From NCBI GenBank assembly GCA_910586395.1, contig CAJUFX010000002.1, forward strand, positions 153,598 through 217,597: DNA of 64,000 nucleotides, written 5' to 3'. The notes under the pieces are model-generated. The model was not told the DNA's origin. It worked only from the letters and a program-made list of their open reading frames with translations, and ran no database searches. Position numbers and translations under genes: made by a program. The DNA comes from an uncultured Bacteroidales bacterium (GTDB lineage: Bacteria; Bacteroidota; Bacteroidia; Bacteroidales; P3). Shown piece after piece: positions 35,043 to 43,858 of this stretch (the first letter of the stretch is position 1; the number at the start of each line of letters is the position of its first letter).

Positions 35043-36557
35043 ATGAAAAGAAGACGTTTAATGATAATGGCCGTTTTGCTGCCCTGCTTCCTGCAGGCCC
35101 AGCAAATGCTGACATTGGAGGACTGCCGGCAGATGGCCATTGACAGCAACCGGGAATTGAATCAAAGCGCCATTGAGATTCAGATGGCCTCTTATGACAG
35201 GGGCATCGCACGGGCCAATTATTTTCCGCAGGTCAGTGCCAAGGCGGCTTACGTTTACAATGACCATGATATCAACCTGATCGGTGACGAAGCCTCCCGA
35301 CTGTTGCAGAACAGCGGGACGATTATTCAGGGACAACTGACCGGAACGATGAATGAACTGACCCAGGCCATTATGGCCAATCCGGCGGCCGCGCAGGAGT
35401 TTATGGCGAGCCCGATGTGGCAGACCATATTCGGCGCGCTTTCAAAAACGGATGTTTCCGCGGCCATCAATCAAATAGGCGCCCAGATTGACGAGGCCCT
35501 TCACTTGGACATTCATAATGTGTATATAGGCGCCGTCAATGTCACGCAACCGCTGTTTGCCGGCGGAAAAATCATAGCGGCCAACCGGATCGCCGCCTTG
35601 GCGGAACAGCTGGCCAAGGACAAGTATGACACGAAGTATCAGCAAATCATTGTCGGCATAGACCAGTCTTATTGGCAGATCGTGGCCATAGCGGCTAAAA
35701 AGGAACTCGCCGAAAGTTATGCCGGCCTGCTGGAAAAGATGGTCGGCGATGTGACGGCCTTGGTTGCGGAAGGGGTCGCCACGGAGTCGGATTTGCTGAG
35801 CGTGAAGGTCAAGGCCAATGAGGCGGCGGGCATGCGGCTCAAAGCCACCAATGGTTTGTCGCTTGCCAAGATGCTGCTTTGCAAGGAAATCGGTCTGCCG
35901 CTCGACAGCGAAATCGTTTTGGCGGACGAGGGCGGGGAAAAGGTGCCGGTCCCCCGGGTTTTGCCCGTAAAGACCATGGAAGAAGTATGGGAGGATCGTC
36001 CTGAGATCAAGAGTTTGGGGGTAGCGGCCGAGATTTACGACAATAAGGTGAAGGTCGTGCGTGCCGATATGCTCCCCACCATAGCCGCCACAGCCAATTA
36101 TGTCGTCAGCAACCCGAACGTGAGCCAGGGTTTCAGAAACGATTTCGGCGGACGGTTTTCGGCCGGCGTGATGGTGAACATTCCGATTTTCCACGGCTAT
36201 GAGGCGGCCTACAGGACGCGGAAGGCCAAGGCCGAGGCCCGACTTTACAGAAGCAAGTTGGAGGATGCCAAAGAGATGGTCTGTCTTGAAGTATCCAAAT
36301 ACGCCAATGAGCGGAGCGAGGCTTTGGAAAGCCTGATGATGGCTGAATCCAATTTGGAGAGTGCGGAGGAGAACCTGAGGACCGCGACGGTAGGATTCGA
36401 GGAGGGGGTGGTCGATGCCAATACGGCCATGGCCGCGCAGACGGCTTGGTTGAAGGCGCACTCGGAATATATCGAATCGGGCATCGCCTTGCAGATGGCA
36501 TCGGTCAATTTGCAAAGGGCGCAAGGTGACATAATGAAAGAAGGTGGCGAAAATTGA
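35043..36557 (+). CDS. TolC-family outer membrane efflux protein
   Basis: 504 aa from the ATG at 35043 (MKRRRLMIMAVLLPCFLQAQ, signal peptide with Ala-Gln cleavage). An upstream ATG at 34953 has no signal sequence. Two outer-membrane-efflux repeats are seen: LTLEDCRQMAIDSNRELNQS with SYDRGIARANYFPQVSAKAA, and later IKSLGVAAEIYDNKVKVVRADMLP. Each is followed by long amphipathic helices (RKAKAEARLYRSKLEDAKEM). An insert of roughly 70 residues after the first repeat (TGTMNELTQAIMANPAAAQE) is unusual in length. It forms the outer membrane duct of the exporter encoded downstream. Confidence 0.92.
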   Translation: MKRRRLMIMAVLLPCFLQAQQMLTLEDCRQMAIDSNRELNQSAIEIQMASYDRGIARANYFPQVSAKAAYVYNDHDINLIGDEASRLLQNSGTIIQGQLTGTMNELTQAIMANPAAAQEFMASPMWQTIFGALSKTDVSAAINQIGAQIDEALHLDIHNVYIGAVNVTQPLFAGGKIIAANRIAALAEQLAKDKYDTKYQQIIVGIDQSYWQIVAIAAKKELAESYAGLLEKMVGDVTALVAEGVATESDLLSVKVKANEAAGMRLKATNGLSLAKMLLCKEIGLPLDSEIVLADEGGEKVPVPRVLPVKTMEEVWEDRPEIKSLGVAAEIYDNKVKVVRADMLPTIAATANYVVSNPNVSQGFRNDFGGRFSAGVMVNIPIFHGYEAAYRTRKAKAEARLYRSKLEDAKEMVCLEVSKYANERSEALESLMMAESNLESAEENLRTATVGFEEGVVDANTAMAAQTAWLKAHSEYIESGIALQMASVNLQRAQGDIMKEGGEN

Positions 36558-36591
36558 TTGTAATGCAAATATTGAATAAAAATAAGGAACA

Positions 36592-37572
36592 ATGGAACGT
36601 GAAAAAAACAGTTTGGCCGTTGGCATAATAGGCCTTGTCGCAGTTATCGTGGTTATCGGCGTTGCCGGATATTTTGTCTCGAAACCCAAACCCGTGGCGG
36701 TTTGCGGAGAGGCGGAGGCGAACGAATACCGGGTTTCGGGCAAGGTGCCCGGCAGAATAGAGGAACTGTATGTGAGGGAGGGCGACTATGTCCATAAAGG
36801 GGATACGGTCGTGTTCATCCATTCGCCCGAGGTCATGGCCAAACTCGCGCAGGTAAACGCGTTGAAGGCCGCGGCCGTGGCTCAGAGCATGAAGGCGCAG
36901 AACGGCGCGCAGAAAGAGATGATAGAGGGCGCCTATCAGATGTGGCAGACGGCCCGGGTGCAGGAAGAGGTCATGCGGAAATCGTTCGAGAGAATCCAGC
37001 GGCTGTATAACGAGAAGGTGGTGACCGCCCAGAAATACGATGAGGTGAAAGCGAAGTACGACGCCTCCGTGGCGCAGGCCAAGGCCGCCAAGAGCCAGTA
37101 TGACCTGGCGTTGGCGGGCGCCCGTGTAGAAGATAAGGCGGCCGCGGCCGCGGTGGTGAACCAGGCGGAGGGTGCCTTGATGGAAGTGGAGGGCTATTTG
37201 GCCGAACTGTATTTAGTGGCGCCCTGCGACGGCATCGTGTCCGCCATCTATCCCAAGGAAGGGGAGTTGGTCGGACAGGGGGCGCCTATCATGAGCATTA
37301 TGGATATGAATGATGTCTGGTTTACGTTCAACGTGCGCGAAGACCGTCTCCACGGTATCAAGCGGGGCGATGTCCTCACGTTGGCCGTGCCCGCGCTTGA
37401 TGGGAAGACCCTCAAGGCGAAAGTGACCTATATGGCGGCCAGGGAGTCTTATGCCACGTGGCGCGCCACGAAAGAAACCGGTTCGTACGATGCCAAGACA
37501 TTTGAAGTGAGGGCCGTGCCTGAGCTGCGGACCGAAGGCCTGCTCCCGGGTATGACAGTGATTGTACGGTGA
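36592..37572 (+). CDS. HlyD/EmrA-family periplasmic adaptor
   Basis: 326 aa. One N-terminal membrane anchor (LAVGIIGLVAVIVVIGVAGYFV). The biotinyl-lipoyl half-motif is VPGRIEELYVREGDYVHKGD near residue 50. A helical hairpin (residues about 75-190, including YNEKVVTAQKYDEVKAKYD) is followed by the second half ELYLVAPCDGIVSAIYPKEG and a beta-barrel region. It bridges inner-membrane transporters to the TolC-type duct. Its stop TGA overlaps the ATG of the next gene (TGATG), so the two are translationally coupled. Confidence 0.93.
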   Translation: MEREKNSLAVGIIGLVAVIVVIGVAGYFVSKPKPVAVCGEAEANEYRVSGKVPGRIEELYVREGDYVHKGDTVVFIHSPEVMAKLAQVNALKAAAVAQSMKAQNGAQKEMIEGAYQMWQTARVQEEVMRKSFERIQRLYNEKVVTAQKYDEVKAKYDASVAQAKAAKSQYDLALAGARVEDKAAAAAVVNQAEGALMEVEGYLAELYLVAPCDGIVSAIYPKEGELVGQGAPIMSIMDMNDVWFTFNVREDRLHGIKRGDVLTLAVPALDGKTLKAKVTYMAARESYATWRATKETGSYDAKTFEVRAVPELRTEGLLPGMTVIVR

Positions 37573-38723
37573 TGAAAGCGATTATCAAAAGAGAGTTGGC
37601 GCTGTGGCAGCGGCGGCCGGTCTATGTGCTGGCGCCGCTGGCGGCCATGCTGTTCTGCGGATTGTTTTTCCTGACTTTCTTCGGGAACGGTTCCGTCCGG
37701 GAACTGCCCATTGCCGTGGTGGATCGTGATGATTCATCCCTTACCAGGAATTTCATAAGGCAGCTCGACGCCACGGAACTCGGCCGCGTGGTCCGTTACA
37801 ACGATTACGCCGGCGCGCGGGAAGCGATGCAGGAGGGAAAGGTGACGGCCATCTGCGTGTTGCCGGAAAACATGTATGCCGATGTGCTCTCCGGGCGCAA
37901 GCCGGTGGCTTCGTTCTACCTCAACACGATGTATTATGTGGGCGGGATGATGAGTTACAAGAACCTGCTGACGATGTTCAACCTGAGTATAGGGGCGGTG
38001 CAGCGGGAGACGATGCGGGCCATGGGGATGCCGGAGGACGCGATTATGGCCGCCATACAGCCGATCCTGACCGATATCCATCAGATCGGCAACCCGACGA
38101 CCGACTACAACGCCTATCTTTCCAACATCCTGTTGCCGGGCTTGCTGGAACTGCTGACGATCATCGTCGTGGCCTACGCCTTGGGCACGGAAATCAAATA
38201 CGGGACTTCGGCACAACTGTTGGAAATGTCTTCCGGCTCCATCGTCAAGTTGCTGTTGGCAAAGCTGACACCCTACACGCTGATGTTCTCGGTCCTCGGC
38301 TGTGCTTTGGTCCTCGTGCTCTACGGTCCGATGCACTTCCCTCTGGCGGGTTCGATAGGGGCGATGATGCTGAATGTCGTACTGATGGTGCTCGCCAGCG
38401 AGGCTTTCGCCATCTGTATCGTGGCCCTGCTGCCGGTCTGCCGCTTGGCCGTATGTATCAGCGCGTTTCTCGGCATTTTGGCCTTCTCTCTGTCGGGATT
38501 CACGGTACCGTTGGAACAGATGCCGGGCTTCTTCAGGGGCATGGCGGCGATATTCCCGCTCAGACACTATTACAATTTCTATATCCAGGAAACGATTTTT
38601 GCCTCCGGATTCGCAGGTTGGTGGAAAGAGGTCGTGCATTACATGATATTTTTCCTTGCGCCCCTGCCCGTGCTGGCACGGCTGAAAAACGCATACCGGT
38701 ACAACCATTACAGGAGGGATTAA
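37572..38723 (+). CDS. ABC-2 type exporter permease 1 (YhhJ/YbhR-like)
   Basis: 383 aa from the ATG at 37572. N-terminal membrane helix (VYVLAPLAAMLFCGLFFLTFF), a large periplasmic loop with LPIAVVDRDDSSLTRNFIRQLDAT (typical of YhgE/ABC-2_3 proteins), then five more helices including LLPGLLELLTIIVVAYALGTEIKYGTS and FTVPLEQMPGFFRGMAAIFP. It should act as one half of a membrane channel for export. No ATP-binding domain is fused or adjacent. Confidence 0.92.
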   Translation: MKAIIKRELALWQRRPVYVLAPLAAMLFCGLFFLTFFGNGSVRELPIAVVDRDDSSLTRNFIRQLDATELGRVVRYNDYAGAREAMQEGKVTAICVLPENMYADVLSGRKPVASFYLNTMYYVGGMMSYKNLLTMFNLSIGAVQRETMRAMGMPEDAIMAAIQPILTDIHQIGNPTTDYNAYLSNILLPGLLELLTIIVVAYALGTEIKYGTSAQLLEMSSGSIVKLLLAKLTPYTLMFSVLGCALVLVLYGPMHFPLAGSIGAMMLNVVLMVLASEAFAICIVALLPVCRLAVCISAFLGILAFSLSGFTVPLEQMPGFFRGMAAIFPLRHYYNFYIQETIFASGFAGWWKEVVHYMIFFLAPLPVLARLKNAYRYNHYRRD

Positions 38724-38726
38724 GAC

Positions 38727-39893
38727 ATGGGTTATATAAAAGCATTTTGGACGGACTTCCGACAGTTGTTCCGTCAGGAATTCAAGGCGGTGTTCAAAGA
38801 CAGCGGGGTCATTGTCATCTTCTTTGTGGCCGGTTTGGGTTATCCGTTGCTGTACAATTTGATATATGCCAACGGTCATCTCGAAGACGTACCGGTCGTG
38901 GTGGTGGATCAGGCGGACTGTGTCGAGAGCCGGCGTTTCGTCCGTGAGGTGGATGCCACGCGGGAGGTAAGGATCAGTGGTTATTGCGCCACCATGCAGG
39001 AGGCGGAGCGGCTGATGCAAAAGCGTCAGTGCCACGGCATCCTCTATTTCCCTTCGGATTTCGGCCGGAAAATCGCGTTGAAGCAACAATCGACCGTCGG
39101 TCTTTATTGCGATATGGGCAGTTTTTTTTACTACAAGAACCTGATGACGGCGGCCAATCTCGTGATGCTGGAAGAGATGTCGCAGATTTCGCCTATGGTC
39201 AAGCCGATGTCGTTCGAGGAGAACAATCCGTACAACCGGAGCAACGCCTTCAATTTCTTCTTCATCACGGCCGCCTTGATGCTGGTCATCCAGCAGACGA
39301 TGTTCTACGGCATGGGCATGCTCGCCGGTACGCGCCGGGAGGAGAAAACGGGCTTGATTCAAGGGGCGTCCGGCCGTGTGGTGTTCGGCCGCGGTGCGGT
39401 CTATTGGCTGGTCTATATGATGATAGGCATGTATATCGTCTATCTGGTTCCGATGCTGTTCGACATCCCGATGGTCAGCGACTTTTGGACGACCCTGTTG
39501 TTTCTCGGCATCTATGTCACGGCTTGCGTGTTCTTCTCGATGGCCTGCAGCGCGTTTTTCAGGCATCGGGAGACGCCGATTGTCGCGGTGCTCTTCCTGA
39601 CGTTGCCGGAACTCTTCCTGACGGGATTCTCCTGGCCGCAGGCCTGTTTCCCGAAGTTCTGGGATATGGTGTCGTACCTCTTCCCCTCGACTTTCGGCAC
39701 CAGGGCTTATATCAACCTCGCCGGCGCCGGGGCCTCGCTTGAGAGCATCGCGCCCATGCTGAAGATACTGCTGATCCAGACCGCGGTCTATTTCACCATA
39801 TCGATGGTCGCGACCAAGATGGAACATTTTAATGCCGCAGGTTCTCGAAAACTTGCTTTCAAGTGGTCGGGCCGCAAAAATACGCATGAATAA
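38727..39893 (+). CDS. ABC-2 type exporter permease 2
   Basis: 388 aa, paralogous to the previous protein: N-terminal helix (VIVIFFVAGLGYPLLYNLIYA), periplasmic loop with VPVVVVDQADCVESRRFVREVDATREV, then FFFITAALMLVIQQTMFYGM, GTRREEKTGLIQGASGRVVF and a distal FSWPQACFPKFWDMVSYLFPS. It begins 3 bp after the stop of permease 1. The two presumably form a heterodimer. The ATPase that would drive such a pair is missing from the operon. Confidence 0.92.
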   Translation: MGYIKAFWTDFRQLFRQEFKAVFKDSGVIVIFFVAGLGYPLLYNLIYANGHLEDVPVVVVDQADCVESRRFVREVDATREVRISGYCATMQEAERLMQKRQCHGILYFPSDFGRKIALKQQSTVGLYCDMGSFFYYKNLMTAANLVMLEEMSQISPMVKPMSFEENNPYNRSNAFNFFFITAALMLVIQQTMFYGMGMLAGTRREEKTGLIQGASGRVVFGRGAVYWLVYMMIGMYIVYLVPMLFDIPMVSDFWTTLLFLGIYVTACVFFSMACSAFFRHRETPIVAVLFLTLPELFLTGFSWPQACFPKFWDMVSYLFPSTFGTRAYINLAGAGASLESIAPMLKILLIQTAVYFTISMVATKMEHFNAAGSRKLAFKWSGRKNTHE

Positions 39894-39913
39894 TATCTTA
39901 AATTAAACGAAAA

Positions 39914-40555
39914 ATGAAAAGAATCATGGTTTTGGTGACGGCTCTCGTGATGGCCGTCCCGTCGGCCTTGGGCCAGGTAAACATAGGCGCGGGCTATTCC
40001 GGAACGAGCATGAACCCTTCCATAGGGGACAACCGGTGGTACAACGGCTTTAACGTGAGCGTCGGCTACAATATTCCGCTCGGACTCGGCTTCGAGTTCA
40101 TGCCGTCCATTGAGTACCACTACCTGACGCGTCAGGAAGACGGCGTGTTTGAAATCGGCGGCGCCAGTCTGACGGTCGAAAACCGCTTCAACGAGCATTA
40201 CCTCAACATTCCGCTGTTGTTCGATTACGGCTATGAGATTACGCCGAACGCCCGCATCTTCATCTTCGCCGGTCCGACGGCCAGTTTCGGCCTCTATGCC
40301 GGCTGCACCTCCAAATTAGACGCCTCGATTGTGGCCGGTTTGGGTTTGGAAGAAAAGCAAACCACGGCTTTGTGGGGGAAAGACAGCGATTACCGGCGCT
40401 GGGACGTCCGCATCGGCGGCGGGATAGGCATCGACATCTGCCGCCATTGGCGGATACTGGCGGGCTACGACTACGGCCTCATCAACCGCACCAAGGTGGA
40501 CGACCTGAAACTGCATCATCACAACCTCAAGGCAGGTTTGACGTATATATTTTAA
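39914..40555 (+). CDS. Outer membrane beta-barrel protein (PorT-like)
   Basis: 213 aa. Signal peptide MKRIMVLVTALVMAVPSALG, then alternating amphipathic strands ending in a C-terminal aromatic (LKAGLTYIF), as for outer membrane barrels of the OMP_b-brl_2 type. Phrases such as FNVSVGYNIPLGLGFEFMPS and WRILAGYDYGLINRT fit an eight-strand barrel. It is the last gene of the export operon (20 bp after permease 2) and may help the exporter or be a passenger of the same regulation. Confidence 0.75.
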   Translation: MKRIMVLVTALVMAVPSALGQVNIGAGYSGTSMNPSIGDNRWYNGFNVSVGYNIPLGLGFEFMPSIEYHYLTRQEDGVFEIGGASLTVENRFNEHYLNIPLLFDYGYEITPNARIFIFAGPTASFGLYAGCTSKLDASIVAGLGLEEKQTTALWGKDSDYRRWDVRIGGGIGIDICRHWRILAGYDYGLINRTKVDDLKLHHHNLKAGLTYIF

Positions 40556-40755
40556 CGGCAGGGCGGACGGCGGTGTTCGTGCCTGCGGTGTGCCGACCGC
40601 GGTGTTTGAGCCGCGCGAACCTGTCTTGGTCCGCGGTCGCCCGTCTTCCTGCTGTTTTCATGGGGCATGAGGCGGCGCATCATGGCCAAACCCACAGGCA
40701 GTATTGCCGCCCGGGGCGCATCGTCGTCGGAATCAGGCGGTATCCGCCATTTTTG

Positions 40756-40792
40756 GGCGCATCGGACCAACAGACCGGTGCGCCTTTTTTGT
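40756..40792 (+). terminator. Terminator after the export operon
   Basis: GGCGCATCGG (40756-40765) pairs with CCGGTGCGCC (40775-40784), one G-U type pair, followed by a T-run. It is 200 bp downstream of the last stop. The DNA between (40560-40750) shows no gene. Confidence 0.75.
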
Positions 40793-40912
40793 TTGGGATC
40801 ATACAAGTGCGCTTGGTTTATCCCTCAATATTTGCAAATCGCCAAATCTGCAAGACGCCAAACTTTTGATATTTTTTAAGGATATTGTTTTCGGAATCTT
40901 TAATCTTTGCCG

Positions 40913-41077
40913 TATCTTTGTAGAAGATAGGATACGGCTCAACAAATTCCGCTCAAGCGGTGCTTGGCGTCATTTGTGTTCGCCTTTCACTATCTTTGTA
41001 GAAGATAGGATGCGGCTTAACAAATTCCGTTCAAGCGGTGCTTGGCGTCTTTTTGTGTTCGCTTTTTACTATCTTTG
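40913..41077 (+). repeat. Tandem 78/79-bp repeats, each carrying a TATCTTTG promoter box
   Basis: Two nearly identical units (40913-40990 and 40991-41069) and the beginning of a third (41070-) lead straight into the DpnM-like gene. Each begins with TATCTTTG, a perfect TAnnTTTG box. The box is part of a small palindrome in the full units (TATCTT, 5 nt, AAGATA), followed by a CAAGC/GCTTG hairpin. The units could act as tandem promoters or as an operator array that sets expression of the restriction-modification genes. The third box ends only 7 nt before the ATG at 41084. Confidence 0.7.
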
Positions 41078-41083
41078 TCCTAT

Positions 41084-42004
41084 ATGAAGAATGCCATGAA
41101 AAACGAGGCCATCAAACCGAAACCGTTTGTCAAATGGGTAGGAGGAAAAACGCAACTCCTTGATGATATAAAAGAGTCGTTACCTCGCAATTTGTCTCAG
41201 ATAGAAGGCGTGACGTATGTTGAACCTTTTGTTGGCGGTGGTGCCGTTTTGTTTTGGATTTTGCAGGAATATCCTAACATAACGCGGGCCGTCATCAATG
41301 ATATCAATGCAGAACTAATCTGCACCTATCGTGTCATAAAATCCGATGTTGAAAGTCTCATCACCGAGTTGGGTCGGCTTCAAAAAGAATATCTTTCACT
41401 AGATGAAAGGGGCAGAAAAGAATACTTTCTTTCTCAACGGGAACGATTTAACGAAAAGAATACATCAGATGTTGAAACAGCGGCCTTGTTCATTTTCTTA
41501 AATCGGACTTGTTTCAATGGATTGTATCGTGTAAACTCGAAAGGCAAGTTTAATGTTCCATACGGAAAGTATGCAAACCCAAAGATCTGTGACGAACAGA
41601 CATTGAGAGCGGATTCTGCCATTCTTCAGCGGGTTGAAATTTTATGCGGAGACTTTGAACAGACCGGTAGATATGCTGATGCCAATGCTTTGTATTATTT
41701 CGATCCACCCTATCGTCCACTGACTGTGACAGCAGCCTTTACTTCTTATGCAAAAGATGGTTTTGATGATGCGGAACAGAGGCGACTTCATGATTTTTGT
41801 GAACGAATAGCAAGACGTAAATCGTTGTTTGTGGCAAGCAATTCTGATCCCCAAAATGTGAATGACCAAGACAACTTCTTTGATCAACTTTATGGAAAAT
41901 TCTCCATCAAGCGTGTATCCGCAACGAGGATGATAAATTCCAAGGTAAATGGACGTGGGGCTATTTCAGAAATCATGATTTCAAATGTTGCGAACGCTTA
42001 CTGA
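41084..42004 (+). CDS. DpnM-type DNA adenine methyltransferase (GATC)
   Basis: 306 aa from the ATG at 41084 (a second ATG at 41096 is also possible). A D12-class (alpha) N6-adenine methylase: KPFVKWVGGKTQLLDDI (motif I), YVEPFVGGGAVLFWIL, RAVINDINAELICTYRVIKS, FNGLYRVNSKGKFNVPYGKY and catalytic DPPYRPLTVTAAFTSY (motif IV). It matches Dam/DpnM, which methylate A in GATC in double-stranded DNA. It is the first gene of a three-gene DpnII-like operon, and codon use is AT-richer than in the surrounding core genes, which points to acquisition. Confidence 0.93.
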   Translation: MKNAMKNEAIKPKPFVKWVGGKTQLLDDIKESLPRNLSQIEGVTYVEPFVGGGAVLFWILQEYPNITRAVINDINAELICTYRVIKSDVESLITELGRLQKEYLSLDERGRKEYFLSQRERFNEKNTSDVETAALFIFLNRTCFNGLYRVNSKGKFNVPYGKYANPKICDEQTLRADSAILQRVEILCGDFEQTGRYADANALYYFDPPYRPLTVTAAFTSYAKDGFDDAEQRRLHDFCERIARRKSLFVASNSDPQNVNDQDNFFDQLYGKFSIKRVSATRMINSKVNGRGAISEIMISNVANAY

Positions 42005-42005
42005 T

Positions 42006-42863
42006 ATGAGAGATTTCAATACTTGGCTTGACAGTTTTAGACCGTCTATCGCCGACTATCAATATTATATTGATTTCAATAAGGTATTCCGTAATGTGGA
42101 TGCGATAAAGATACCGCTCAACATATTGAATACGCTTATAGGTTCCAAGCACATTGAAGATGAATTCAGGCATATCTTGAAACAATACCCAGAGACTCTC
42201 AGATGTATTCCAATCCTTTTGGCTAAACGTGAACTTGACATTATGGCTATGGATGAGGAAGGTCAGTTTGATTTTCATTTCGATCAGCCGAATTGCACGA
42301 GTGACGACTATGTCAAATTCATGCGGAAGACGGGTTTGTTTGATCTGATGGAGAATCATATCGTCAACAATCTTGTAGATTATGTAACAGGTATAGAAAC
42401 CGGACTCGATTCCAATGGGCGTAAGAATCGTGGTGGTCATCTGATGGAAAATCTTGTAGAAAATTTTCTTTGCAAAGCAGGGCTCGTAAAAGGAAGCTCG
42501 TATTTCAAGGAAATGTATATCCATGAAATAGAAGCTAAGTGGAATATAGACCTATCTCCAATTTCCAATAATGGTGGAGCAGAAAAAAGATTTGATTTCG
42601 TGGTGAAGGGTCAAAATATAGTTTATGGTATAGAAACAAATTTTTATACCGGTGGTGGTTCCAAGTTGAACGAAACGGCCCGCAGTTATAAGACTATAAC
42701 CATGGAGACAAGGGATTTGGCGTATTTCAAATTTGTTTGGATTACAGACGGCTGTGGTTGGCATAGTGCCAAAAACAATCTGAAAGAGACCTTTGATGTT
42801 TTGGAGCATTTGTACAATATCTCAGATCTTGAAAATGGGGTGATTTCCAAAGTACTTATCTAA
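42006..42863 (+). CDS. DpnII-family type II restriction endonuclease (GATC)
   Basis: 285 aa from the ATG at 42006 (MRDFNTWLDSF), 1 bp after the methylase stop. DpnII-family conservation: IPILLAKRELDIM, YVKFMRKTGLFDLMENHIVNNLVDY, RGGHLMENLVENFL, KRFDFVVKGQNIVYGIETNFY, GGSKLNETARSYKTI and FVWITDGCGWHSAKNNLKETF. The family cuts before G in unmethylated GATC. The ORF is full length with no disruption, so the restriction system looks functional. Confidence 0.93.
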   Translation: MRDFNTWLDSFRPSIADYQYYIDFNKVFRNVDAIKIPLNILNTLIGSKHIEDEFRHILKQYPETLRCIPILLAKRELDIMAMDEEGQFDFHFDQPNCTSDDYVKFMRKTGLFDLMENHIVNNLVDYVTGIETGLDSNGRKNRGGHLMENLVENFLCKAGLVKGSSYFKEMYIHEIEAKWNIDLSPISNNGGAEKRFDFVVKGQNIVYGIETNFYTGGGSKLNETARSYKTITMETRDLAYFKFVWITDGCGWHSAKNNLKETFDVLEHLYNISDLENGVISKVLI

Positions 42864-43745
42864 ATGCCGGTAGCCTACTATAAGTCAGATAATAGGGATT
42901 TCACTCTTTTGAGAGGAGATTGTATTGAACTATTGAATTCGTTTGATTTTAAGTTCGATATGATTTTTGCAGATCCGCCTTACCATCTTTCAAACGGAGG
43001 TATAAGCGTTCAAAGCGGTAAAATGGTATCTGTTAACAAAGGTGATTGGGATAAGTCCAACGGATACGAGGAAGATTATCTGTTTGATAAATCATGGATT
43101 GCTGCTTGTCGGGATAAGTTGAAAAGTAATGGAACTATTTGGATAAGTGGAACATATCATAATATTTTTTCCGTGGCGCGCTGTCTGACGGAATTAGGTT
43201 TCAAAATATTGAATTGTATCACGTGGGAGAAAACAAATCCGCCACCGAATATTTCTTGCAAGTATTTTACATATTCAGCGGAGTACATACTTTGGGCTCG
43301 TAAAGAATCCAAAGTTTCGCATTACTTTAACTATGAGTTGATGAAGAAAATCAATGGCGGTACGCAGATGCGTGATGTATGGCGACTGCCGGCTATTGCG
43401 CCATGGGAAAAGTCCTGCGGGAAGCATCCTACCCAAAAGCCATTGTGTGTTTTATCTCGAATCATTCAAGCTTCAACGTTTCCTGGTGCATGGGTTTTGG
43501 ATCCATTCACGGGTAGTAGTACAACTGGTATTGCAGCCAATCTTTTGGGGCGCCGTTTTCTTGGCATAGACCAAAATGAGGCGTTTTTGGAACTGAGTAA
43601 AGCACGGCGGGAGGAAATCAGTAATATGGCCAACCGTAGAAAATACTTGGATAAACTTCAGAAACAAGCAAAACTGTTTGAGGATAATGCAATAAAAATC
43701 ATCAATGAACCTTTTATAGAATATGGGCAAGATTTACCGTTTTAG
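42864..43745 (+). CDS. DpnA-like DNA adenine methyltransferase
   Basis: 293 aa, starts directly after the endonuclease stop (no gap). A beta-class N6/N4 methylase: catalytic FADPPYHLSNG near residue 35 comes before the SAM motif LDPFTGSSTTGIAANLLGRR near residue 210. KHPTQKPLCVLSRII, the typical conserved motif, is present. In the DpnII system the second enzyme (DpnA) methylates single-stranded GATC DNA and protects incoming transformed DNA. Here the order methylase-endonuclease-methylase differs from the Streptococcus order M-A-R. A C-terminal helix (RKYLDKLQKQAKLFEDNAIK) is extra. Confidence 0.92.
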   Translation: MPVAYYKSDNRDFTLLRGDCIELLNSFDFKFDMIFADPPYHLSNGGISVQSGKMVSVNKGDWDKSNGYEEDYLFDKSWIAACRDKLKSNGTIWISGTYHNIFSVARCLTELGFKILNCITWEKTNPPPNISCKYFTYSAEYILWARKESKVSHYFNYELMKKINGGTQMRDVWRLPAIAPWEKSCGKHPTQKPLCVLSRIIQASTFPGAWVLDPFTGSSTTGIAANLLGRRFLGIDQNEAFLELSKARREEISNMANRRKYLDKLQKQAKLFEDNAIKIINEPFIEYGQDLPF

Positions 43746-43858
43746 TAAATAATGCGGTTAGTATAGTTTTTTATGCTTGTAAGATATTTGAGAATGATTT
43801 TTTTAAATTTCAGAGGAAAGGTAATGTAATAAATAGCCTCACATATAGTAGATAATTT

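Noticed and set aside
40913..41077. CRISPR array
   Set aside because: The units are 78-79 bp with conserved whole sequence, no spacers, and no cas genes nearby.
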